Position numbers and translations under genes: made by a program. From the NCBI GenBank assembly GCA_905616435.1, contig CAJQSU010000009.1, positions 1 through 12,443 on the forward strand: 12,443 nucleotides of DNA, in the 5' to 3' direction. Within the stretch, counting starts at the first letter, position 1, and each line of letters opens with the position of its first letter. Below are positions 6,471-12,443 of this stretch, piece by piece. Source of the DNA: an uncultured Candidatus Pelagibacter sp. Lineage in GTDB: Bacteria; Pseudomonadota; Alphaproteobacteria; Pelagibacterales; Pelagibacteraceae. The notes under the pieces were generated by a model that saw only the letters and a list, made by a program, of their open reading frames with translations, was not told the DNA's origin and did no database searches.

Positions 6471-9128
6471 TTTTTTAAGCTTTTGAAAAGCTTCTTCTAT
6501 TTTAGAGTGGTCTTGACCTCCAGCTTGAGCGAAATCTTTTCTTCCTCCACCACCTTTTCCACCAATAATTTCAGAGCCAATTTTAACAAATTGAACTGCA
6601 TCAAATTTATCAGTTAACTTTTCAGTTACACCAACAGCTATACCAACTTTTTCATCTTTGTATGCAAAAGCAATCACAATACCTTCTTTTAATTCTTTTT
6701 TACCCTCATCCACAAGTCTTCTTAATTCTTTTGGTGGTAAGCCTTCAACTTTTTGAAGTCTCAATTTAACTCCATTAATTTCTTCGTTATTGATTATATT
6801 TTTGGATTTATCTTGTAGGATTGAATTAACTAATATTGTTTCTAATTGTCTTGATAAATTTTTAATTAAACTTTTTTGATCTGTTTCCTCTATGGATGGT
6901 TTTCCACCTAATTGTGTTATTTGTTGGCTTAAACCTATAATAATTTCATCACTTTTCTTTAGAGAAATATTGGATAATTTTTTTTTATTTTGTAGATAAT
7001 CTTCTAACTGTTTATCTCTTAAAGCTTCTACCCTTCTAACACCCGAAGCAATTGAAGATTGGCTAATAATCTTAAATTTTCCAATATCTCCAATATTTTT
7101 AACATGTGTTCCACCACAAAGTTCGGTAGAAAAATATTTTCCATCCTCGCTACCCATTGAAAGAACTCTTACCTCATCACCATATTTTTCTCCAAACAGT
7201 GCTAGTGCACCGTTTTCAACAGCCTCATCAGGTGTCATCAATCGTGTTTTAACATCAGATTTAATTGAGATTATGGTATTTACAAGTTTTTCTATCTTGT
7301 CAATTTCTTCACTTAAAATTGGTTTCATATGACTAAAATCAAATCTCAATCTGCTGGGTTCAACTAAAGAACCTTTTTGAGTTACATGAGAGCCCAATAC
7401 TCTTCTTAAGGACTCATGCAGTAGATGTGTTGCTGAATGATATGCGCGAGTATTATCTCTTATTTTAGAATTAATTTTTAATTCAACATTTTGATTTAAT
7501 TTAATTGATCCGCTGATAACCTTTCCATAATGAATAAATAAATCTCCTAGTTTTTTTTGAACGTCCGTAACTTCAAATTTAAAATCATTTGTTGTAATTT
7601 CACCTATATCACTTACCTGACCACCAGACTCTGCATAAAATGGAGTTTGATTTACTATAATTATTCCTTCATCATTTTCTTTAAGTTCATTAATCTCTTT
7701 ATTATTTTTTAAGAGTGATAACACTAAACCTTCGGCTTGATTTGTTTCATAGCCTAAGAATTCAGTTGACTGTAACTTATCTTTAATTCCAAACCAAATA
7801 TCTTCAACTGCAGTATCACCAGACCCTTTCCAATTTTTCTTAGCAAGTTCTCTACTTTCTTTCATTAGAGATTGAAATTTATTATTATCAATCGATAAAG
7901 ATTTATTTCTTAAAATATCCTCAGTTAAGTCTAATGGAAAACCATAAGTATCATATAATTTAAAAGCAACTTCACCAGGTAAAACTTTATCTATCTTGGT
8001 AATTTCATCATCTAAAATTTTTATACCTCTATCTAAAAGAACTAAAAATTTTTCCTCTTCCATTCTTAAAGTTTCTTTAATTAATGAATCTGCCCTCACT
8101 AGCTCAGGATAATTATCTGACATTTCATCTCTAAGAGTTTCAAATAAATTATAAAAGACTGGCTCCTTTGACCCAAGTAAGTGTGAATGTCTCATGCCTC
8201 TTCTCATAATTCTTCTAAGCACATAACCTCTTCCTTCATTAGAAGGTAATACTCCCTCAGCTATTAAAAAAGCACTAGCTCTTAAATGATCTGCTATAAC
8301 TCTGAAGCTAGATTGGTTCGCCTGATCAGGTTTTTTTTTAACTATCTCAGCTAAAGAACTAATTAGTTTTTTGAAATGATCTGTTTCATAATTATCATGA
8401 GTTCCTTGTAGCAAAGCTGCAGTTCTCTCTAAACCCATTCCTGTATCTACGGAGGGTTTTGGAAGATCTATTCTTTTATCTTTAGTTATCTGCTCGTATT
8501 GCATAAAGACTAGATTCCAAATCTCAATAAAACGGTCACCATCCTCATCTTTAGTTCCTGGCAAGCCACCTTTAAGTTGATCGCCATGATCATAAAAAAT
8601 TTCAGAACAGGGTCCACATGGTCCCGTCTCTCCCATCGACCAAAAATTATCAGATGATGAAATTTTGATTATTCGATCATCACTAAGACCTGCAATTTTC
8701 TTCCAAAAATTAAATGCTACATCATCATCATGATAAACTGTTACATAAAGTTTTTTTTTATCTATCCCAAAATCTTTAGTAATTAAATTCCACGCATAAT
8801 GAATTGCTTGTTCTTTAAAATAATCTCCAAAAGAAAAATTACCTAGCATTTCAAAAAATGTGTGATGTCTAGGTGTATAGCCAACATTTTCTAAATCGTT
8901 ATGTTTTCCTCCAGCTCTTACACATTTTTGAGATGTTGTTGCTCTTTTATAATCTCGTTTTTCAAGTCCTGTAAAAACATTTTTAAATTGAACCATTCCT
9001 GAGTTGGCAAACATCAACGTCGGGTCATTATTCGGGACTAAATTGCTAGACTCTACTATCTTATGATCGTTCTTTTCAAAATAATTTAAGAAGGTTTTTC
9101 TTATCTGATTTAAAGATTTGTCCGCCAT
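6462..9128 (-). CDS. alaS: Alanyl-tRNA synthetase
   Basis: Charges tRNA-Ala with alanine and hydrolyses mischarged Ser/Gly-tRNA-Ala. The 888 residues (E. coli 875) carry the full architecture: a class II catalytic core at about 1-250 with [16 protein letters not shown] (34-49), [20 protein letters not shown] (85-104), GPCGPCSEI (169-177) and the motif 3 segment DTGMGLER (228-235); a tRNA-recognition helical part with LRRIMRRG; an editing domain from about 490 with zinc ligands His564 and His568 (HSATH) and Cys671 and His675 (CGGTH); and a C-Ala domain ending in the Gly-rich [18 protein letters not shown] near 852-870. The ATG at 9128 precedes the conserved [12 protein letters not shown] start, with no Shine-Dalgarno sequence. 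It follows recA in the same direction, as in many alphaproteobacteria, but a strong terminator separates them, so it probably has its own promoter. Confidence 0.98.
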   Translation of the reverse strand: MADKSLNQIRKTFLNYFEKNDHKIVESSNLVPNNDPTLMFANSGMVQFKNVFTGLEKRDYKRATTSQKCVRAGGKHNDLENVGYTPRHHTFFEMLGNFSFGDYFKEQAIHYAWNLITKDFGIDKKKLYVTVYHDDDVAFNFWKKIAGLSDDRIIKISSSDNFWSMGETGPCGPCSEIFYDHGDQLKGGLPGTKDEDGDRFIEIWNLVFMQYEQITKDKRIDLPKPSVDTGMGLERTAALLQGTHDNYETDHFKKLISSLAEIVKKKPDQANQSSFRVIADHLRASAFLIAEGVLPSNEGRGYVLRRIMRRGMRHSHLLGSKEPVFYNLFETLRDEMSDNYPELVRADSLIKETLRMEEEKFLVLLDRGIKILDDEITKIDKVLPGEVAFKLYDTYGFPLDLTEDILRNKSLSIDNNKFQSLMKESRELAKKNWKGSGDTAVEDIWFGIKDKLQSTEFLGYETNQAEGLVLSLLKNNKEINELKENDEGIIIVNQTPFYAESGGQVSDIGEITTNDFKFEVTDVQKKLGDLFIHYGKVISGSIKLNQNVELKINSKIRDNTRAYHSATHLLHESLRRVLGSHVTQKGSLVEPSRLRFDFSHMKPILSEEIDKIEKLVNTIISIKSDVKTRLMTPDEAVENGALALFGEKYGDEVRVLSMGSEDGKYFSTELCGGTHVKNIGDIGKFKIISQSSIASGVRRVEALRDKQLEDYLQNKKKLSNISLKKSDEIIIGLSQQITQLGGKPSIEETDQKSLIKNLSRQLETILVNSILQDKSKNIINNEEINGVKLRLQKVEGLPPKELRRLVDEGKKELKEGIVIAFAYKDEKVGIAVGVTEKLTDKFDAVQFVKIGSEIIGGKGGGGRKDFAQAGGQDHSKIEEAFQKLKKLI
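6477..6493. repeat. Perfect inverted repeat in the icd/alaS convergent end, possible weak terminator
   Basis: AAGCTTTT-G-AAAAGCTT is a perfect 8-bp palindrome around one base; as RNA it would fold as a 6-bp stem with a 5-base loop. It lies 7 bp after the icd stop and inside the last codons of alaS. On the alaS strand it is followed by AAAAAATTAATTTAATTTTTTT-like sequence that includes the stop codon; on the icd strand the following tract is only partly T-rich. It may serve one or both genes as a terminator, but the stem is AT-rich and weak and also encodes EAFQKL of AlaRS. Confidence 0.35.
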
Positions 9129-9134
9129 ATTTTT

Positions 9135-9162
9135 AAAATACAGCTTTTTTGTTTTATGTCTA
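9135..9162 (-). promoter_or_regulatory. Candidate alaS promoter, placed for a leaderless or near-leaderless message
   Basis: Reading leftward, TAGACA (9162-9157; 5 of 6 to TTGACA) and TATTTT (9140-9135; 4 of 6 to TATAAT) are 16 bp apart. The -10 ends 6 bp before the A of the alaS ATG, so transcription would begin at or next to the start codon. It lies just past the T-tract of the recA terminator, where a promoter for alaS is expected. The sequence match is moderate. Confidence 0.4.
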
Positions 9163-9169
9163 GATAACT

Positions 9170-9206
9170 AAAAAAGGGAAAAAGGCGCTTAGAATAAGCG
9201 CCTTTT
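9170..9206 (-). terminator. Strong intrinsic terminator of recA
   Basis: On the minus strand a 12-bp perfect stem (AAAAGGCGCTTA / TAAGCGCCTTTT, at 9206-9195 and 9191-9180, loop 9194-9192) is followed by TCCC and six T residues down to 9170. The GC-rich core GGCGCTTA stands out in this AT-rich genome. It begins 24 bp after the recA stop and ends before the candidate alaS promoter, so it should stop most recA transcripts. The stem is also followed by TTTTATAATTT on the other strand, but no rightward gene ends here. Confidence 0.9.
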
Positions 9207-9229
9207 ATAATTTAAAGATGACCTATAAA

Positions 9230-10378
9230 TTAATTCTTTTTAGAAGGTGTTACTTCTTCTTTATTTTTTACTTCTGCATCTTCTACTTGATCTTTTGCAG
9301 CTTTTTCTGGGTCAAGAGGATTTCCTTCAATTTCTTTTGCTATTACTCCGGCTTTTTCCCTTATTGCCATTTCAATTTCAGCAGCTACCTTAGGGTTTTG
9401 CTCTAAATAAATTTTAGCATTTTCTCGACCTTGTCCAATTTTTTCACCCTTATATGCGTACCATGCACCAGATTTCTCAACCACTTCAGCTTTTGAGCCA
9501 AGATCAACTAGTTCACCAACTTTACTGATACCTTTTCCATACATTAAATCAAATTCTACAACTTTAAATGGTGGGGCTACTTTATTTTTAACTACTTTAA
9601 CTCTTGTTGAGTTACCAATAATCTCTTCACCATTTTTAATTGCACCAATTCTTCTAATATCCATTCTTACAGATGAATAAAATTTAAGTGCATTTCCACC
9701 AGATGTAGTTTCTGGACTTCCAAACATTACTCCAATTTTCATTCTAATTTGATTAATAAAAATCATCATAGTGTTTGTGCTAGAGATTGAGCCTGTTAAT
9801 TTTCTTAAAGCCTGACTCATTAATCTTGATTGAAGTCCTACGTGGTGATCTCCCATTTCTCCTTCAATTTCTGCTCTAGGAGTTAATGCTGCAACTGAAT
9901 CTACAACAATAACAGAAACAGAGCCTGACTTAACTAATGTGTCAGCTATTTCTAAAGCTTGTTCTCCTGTATCTGGTTGTGAGATTAATAATTCTTCTGT
10001 ATCTACTCCAAGTTTTTTTGCATAAACTGGATCTAACGCATGCTCCGCATCTATAAATGCACATATTCCACCCACTTTTTGAGCTTCTGCAACTACTTGT
10101 AAAGCTAAGGTTGTTTTTCCAGATGATTCCGGTCCATATACTTCAATAACTCTTCCTTTCGGCAATCCACCTATTCCAAGTGCCAGGTCTAAACTCAAAG
10201 AGCCTGTTGATACCGACTCAATGTCCATTGCTCTTCTTTCGCCCAATTTCATTACTGAACCTTTTCCAAAATTGTCAGTAATTTGTGCTATTGCAGCATC
10301 TAATGCTTTAATTTTTTCGCTACCTTCTGCTTGCTGTGCTTTTGTAGTTTTTACTACTTTTAGGTTGTTTTTAGGCAT
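9230..10378 (-). CDS. recA: Recombinase RecA
   Basis: ATP-dependent strand-exchange protein that forms filaments on single-stranded DNA and triggers LexA self-cleavage in the SOS response. The 382 residues hold all hallmarks: helical N-terminus with [23 protein letters not shown] (24-46), Walker [10 protein letters not shown] (82-90, Lys88), AEHALDP (111-117), Walker B VIVVD (157-161 region, Asp160), DNA-binding loop L1 around [14 protein letters not shown] (172-185), and L2 with [20 protein letters not shown] (209-228). The C-terminal tail mixes acidic and Lys residues and is variable, as usual. The ATG at 10378 follows a good AAGGAA ribosome site. A promoter with a LexA-like box lies upstream and a strong terminator downstream, so recA looks like a single-gene transcript. 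Its 107-bp separation from tolC and 101-bp separation from alaS are the largest gaps in the window. Confidence 0.99.
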   Translation of the reverse strand: MPKNNLKVVKTTKAQQAEGSEKIKALDAAIAQITDNFGKGSVMKLGERRAMDIESVSTGSLSLDLALGIGGLPKGRVIEVYGPESSGKTTLALQVVAEAQKVGGICAFIDAEHALDPVYAKKLGVDTEELLISQPDTGEQALEIADTLVKSGSVSVIVVDSVAALTPRAEIEGEMGDHHVGLQSRLMSQALRKLTGSISSTNTMMIFINQIRMKIGVMFGSPETTSGGNALKFYSSVRMDIRRIGAIKNGEEIIGNSTRVKVVKNKVAPPFKVVEFDLMYGKGISKVGELVDLGSKAEVVEKSGAWYAYKGEKIGQGRENAKIYLEQNPKVAAEIEMAIREKAGVIAKEIEGNPLDPEKAAKDQVEDAEVKNKEEVTPSKKN

Positions 10379-10382
10379 TTTT

Positions 10383-10388
10383 TTCCTT
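10383..10388 (-). promoter_or_regulatory. Ribosome binding site of recA
   Basis: AAGGAA lies 4 bases before the recA ATG at 10378 within a purine-rich A tract. It is one of the few clear Shine-Dalgarno sequences in the window and supports the chosen start. Confidence 0.75.
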
Positions 10389-10424
10389 TTTTGTTAAAAT
10401 AATTTTTACTCGAATCATGTTTTA

Positions 10425-10452
10425 AATGTACACATTTTGTTCTCATTAGCAA
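10425..10452 (-). promoter_or_regulatory. Candidate recA promoter
   Basis: Reading leftward, TTGCTA (10452-10447) and TACATT (10430-10425) are 16 bp apart, each matching 4 of 6 consensus positions. The LexA-like box occupies most of the spacer and the start of the -10, the usual position for an SOS operator. The message would carry a leader of about 40 bases including the AAGGAA site. The combination is more convincing than the promoter match alone. Confidence 0.45.
10428..10442 (+). promoter_or_regulatory. Candidate LexA (SOS) box upstream of recA
   Basis: GTAC-ACATTTT-GTTC matches the alphaproteobacterial LexA operator GTTC-N7-GTTC at 7 of 8 positions with exact spacing. It sits 50-64 bp upstream of the recA start and between the candidate -35 and -10 elements, where a bound repressor would block transcription. 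No E. coli-type CTGT-N8-ACAG box is seen. LexA itself is not in the window, so regulation is inferred. Confidence 0.55.
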
Positions 10453-10485
10453 GATTAATTTATTTTGTACTAAAATCCCTAAAAT

Positions 10486-11781
10486 TTACTGAATTTTTAA
10501 GTAATCGCTGTTTAGTAAGCCAATAGATTTAAGAAGGTTAAACTTTGAAAGAATGAAGTTTCTTTCTGAGTCTGCAAGAGAAATTTGGGCATTGAGAAGT
10601 AATGAGTTCGATTGAATTACCTCTAAGGTAGTTCTGCCTGCACCACTATCATATTCAGCTGTAATTCCTTCGTTTGCAAATTCTGCGGCTCTTGCTTGAG
10701 TTTGCACAGAGTTTAATAAACTCTTATTAGATTGGTAACCAGACCAAGCACTAGCAACATTTGTTTGATTTTGTTTAGTAACACTATCTAGAATTAATCT
10801 AAATCTTATCTCTAAACTTGAGCTTTTATTTAATAAAGCTAAATTTTTACCTCCTGAATAAAATGGCCAAGTAATTGTTGCTTTGAGGGTATCTTTTTCT
10901 CTTTCATCATAAGTTGCACTTAAATCATCTGTATAAGATCTTTCTAAAGATAAATTTGCAGTTGGAGCTAGATCTGATCTAGCAATAGTTTTATTTTTTT
11001 GGGCCTGCTCATATTCTAATTGAGCAATTATCAAATCAGGATTATTATTTTTAGATATTTCAATAGCTGAATTAAGACTTTCTGGTAAAGGATATTCGCT
11101 AATTGATTTTTTATCGAGAGATTTTGGATCATTTAAAGAACCAATTATATTTTCATAATTTAATCTGCCAGTTAATAATTCATTTTCAGCTTGAATTAAT
11201 TTTGCTTGTGCTTCAGCTAATGATGATTCTGATTGAGACAAATCTGATAAAGTTATTTGTCCCCTTTCAACTCTAATTCTATCTGTTTCAACTTGTCTGC
11301 TTAGAAGCTCAACGTTATCTCTATTAATTTTTAATTTTTCATTTGCTAAAACTAAACCTGTATATGCTTCAGTTGTTTTATATAAAATATCCTGTTCTTT
11401 TTTTAATAATTTAACTTTTGCTAAATCTAAACCAATTTTACTTTTTGATAATTCTGCTCCTCTTCCAAAATCAATTAAAGTTTGTGAAATAGAAATAGAT
11501 TTAGTTAAAGGGTCAACATCATTTATAGCGGCATCTCCACTTGATTGTTTTGTAAGTTTATTTGTATCTTCTTGGCTTTTTGAGCCTGATAAAGTTACTG
11601 TTGGTAAATAATTTCCCTGGGAAATCTTTAATTCTTGTTTTGAAATATTTATATTTTCTCTTTCGGCATTCAACTCAGAGTTATTTTTATATGCTTTTGA
11701 TAACGCAACTGTGAAATTTTCTGCATTTAAATTTGAACTTATAAATAAAGATCCAAGTAATATTAATAAAAATTTTCTCAT
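10486..11781 (-). CDS. tolC: TolC-type outer-membrane efflux/secretion channel
   Basis: Outer-membrane trimeric channel that pairs with inner-membrane pumps or type I secretion systems to export drugs or proteins. The 431-residue precursor has a signal peptide (1-20, cleavage after LNA). Two tandem outer-membrane efflux repeats follow: about 21-215, with NYLPTVTLSGS, then SISISQTLIDFGRG (strand plus turn) and long coiled helices at about 110-210; and about 236-425, with LAPTANLSLERS, then ATITWPFYSGGK and a matching helical part ending in the typical YDSGAGRTTLEVIQSN and LLKSIGLL. It is somewhat shorter than E. coli TolC (493). No membrane fusion protein or pump gene is nearby. The ATG overlaps the upstream kinase stop by 4 bp (ATGA), suggesting coupled translation. 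The symbol reflects family; a paralogue with a specialised partner cannot be excluded. Confidence 0.92.
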   Translation of the reverse strand: MRKFLLILLGSLFISSNLNAENFTVALSKAYKNNSELNAERENINISKQELKISQGNYLPTVTLSGSKSQEDTNKLTKQSSGDAAINDVDPLTKSISISQTLIDFGRGAELSKSKIGLDLAKVKLLKKEQDILYKTTEAYTGLVLANEKLKINRDNVELLSRQVETDRIRVERGQITLSDLSQSESSLAEAQAKLIQAENELLTGRLNYENIIGSLNDPKSLDKKSISEYPLPESLNSAIEISKNNNPDLIIAQLEYEQAQKNKTIARSDLAPTANLSLERSYTDDLSATYDEREKDTLKATITWPFYSGGKNLALLNKSSSLEIRFRLILDSVTKQNQTNVASAWSGYQSNKSLLNSVQTQARAAEFANEGITAEYDSGAGRTTLEVIQSNSLLLNAQISLADSERNFILSKFNLLKSIGLLNSDYLKIQ

Positions 11782-12443
11782 TTGTTTTTATATACTGCAG
11801 TTTTAATCTGATGGTTACTATTTAAATCAAGTATAATTGAAGCATACTTTGGCATACTCCTAAACATATTTTCTGTAATTCTTTGATAAGTCTGCATAAA
11901 ACTTATTACATCACCTTTACCCATAATTTTATGATTGGATTTCTTTTTTGTTTTAAGCCAAAGTTTATGTTCTTGTTTTAACCTCCACTTTTGTAACAAA
12001 TTAAAGTTTGTTGCTTTTAAATATATTAAACAATTTAGTTGTGAGTACAATTTTCTATATTTTGTTTTTAATTGATCATTTACATAATATCTCCATTTGT
12101 GCTTATGATCATTTGTTTTTTCAATAGAATTTATTGGTTTTTTTAAAGTATTTTTTTTTTCTGGCCTGGCCCCAACACACCAACCTTCAAATATTATCAC
12201 ATCTGGTTTTTTATCAATTTGATACCAAAACTTTTTAGAAAACCTATCATCTGTTGCTTTATTAAAACTGGGCAGTTTTATTTTTCTAAATTTATTCTTT
12301 TTAATTTCTCTAAAAAATTTCAACATTATATTGATATCGTGAGTACCTGGAACACCTCTTGTAAGTAACATGGGGTGTATTTTTTTTGATAATTCTATTC
12401 TTTCTTTTCTTGTTTTATAAAAGTCATCAATAGAAATTTTAAA
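11778..12443 (-). CDS. D-glycerate 3-kinase-like P-loop kinase, C-terminal part, N-terminus outside window
   Basis: The frame is open to the window edge: 24 codons upstream of the internal Met at 12371 read in frame as FKISIDDFYKTRKERIELSK and onward, so that Met is not the start and the P-loop (Walker A) lies outside. The 221 visible residues match the glycerate kinase/uridine kinase-like family: SIDDFY (Walker B-like Asp pair), HPMLLTRGVPGTHD, VIIFEGWCVGARP, then a C-terminal helix with YRKLYSQLNCLIYLKA and LQKWRLKQEHKLW. In this family the product phosphorylates D-glycerate to 3-phosphoglycerate, feeding glyoxylate or photorespiratory carbon into glycolysis; the substrate is inferred from family only. 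The protein is very Lys-rich. Its TGA overlaps the tolC ATG by 4 bp, an odd pairing with no obvious shared role. Confidence 0.82.
   Translation of the reverse strand, partial: FKISIDDFYKTRKERIELSKKIHPMLLTRGVPGTHDINIMLKFFREIKKNKFRKIKLPSFNKATDDRFSKKFWYQIDKKPDVIIFEGWCVGARPEKKNTLKKPINSIEKTNDHKHKWRYYVNDQLKTKYRKLYSQLNCLIYLKATNFNLLQKWRLKQEHKLWLKTKKKSNHKIMGKGDVISFMQTYQRITENMFRSMPKYASIILDLNSNHQIKTAVYKNK

Noticed and set aside
9218..9406. Small Phe/Cys-rich hydrophobic frame on the plus strand over the recA end
   Set aside because: Its composition is what the complement of the Lys/Glu-rich recA tail yields; no promoter or ribosome site.
10453..10485. Hairpin after tolC (ATTTT-AGTAC-AAAAT on the minus strand) as a terminator
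   Set aside because: Only a 5-bp A/T stem without a following T-tract; not distinguishable from background in AT-rich DNA.
11778..12371. Treating the Met at 12371 as the start of the kinase gene
   Set aside because: The frame stays open for 24 more codons to the window edge and those residues (SIDDFY and following) match the kinase family, so the true start is outside.
1..12443. CRISPR arrays, insertion sequences, tRNA or rRNA genes, riboswitches, signs of horizontal transfer
   Set aside because: Both strands were read; nearly all bases fall in housekeeping genes of uniform AT-rich style, intergenic gaps are at most 107 bp, and no direct repeats, transposase motifs or structured RNA patterns were seen.

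Overview
The window is an ordinary, densely packed housekeeping stretch of a small, very AT-rich bacterial genome. The best fit is SAR11 (Pelagibacterales) or a close alphaproteobacterial relative. The grounds are the recA-alaS neighbourhood with icd alongside, proteins rich in Lys/Ile/Asn, almost no spacer DNA, many junctions with overlapping start and stop codons, and a GTTC-N7-GTTC-like site upstream of recA, which is the alphaproteobacterial LexA type. The taxonomic call is an inference from gene content and style, not from a database match.

Layout. (1) 1-5178, all on the minus strand, reads in transcription order psd - pssA - GT8-like glycosyltransferase - rlmE - guaB - small exported TPR protein - guaA (cut by the window start). 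The gaps are 3, -1, 0, 37, -1 and -11 bp, so this looks like one leftward transcription unit. It joins phosphatidylethanolamine synthesis (pssA, psd), 23S rRNA 2'-O-methylation (rlmE) and GMP synthesis from IMP (guaB, guaA). (2) 5179-5255 is a 77-bp AT-rich divergent promoter region. (3) 5256-6470, plus strand, is icd, an NADP isocitrate dehydrogenase of the eukaryote-like dimeric type. (4) 6462-9128, minus strand, is alaS, overlapping icd tail to tail by 9 bp. (5) 9230-10378, minus strand, is recA, with a strong intrinsic terminator between recA and alaS and a candidate LexA-controlled promoter upstream. (6) 10486-11781, minus strand, is a TolC-type outer-membrane channel. Its start overlaps by 4 bp the end of a D-glycerate 3-kinase-like P-loop kinase (11778 to the window end, N-terminus outside).

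No mobile element, CRISPR array, tRNA, rRNA or riboswitch was seen, and no intergenic stretch exceeds 107 bp. I found no evidence of a new biological system. The points most worth a second look are an IMP dehydrogenase that lacks the whole CBS (Bateman) regulatory module, a GT8-like glycosyltransferase embedded in the phospholipid/purine operon, an exported TPR protein between guaB and guaA, a possibly leaderless alaS message, and a TTG start for rlmE.
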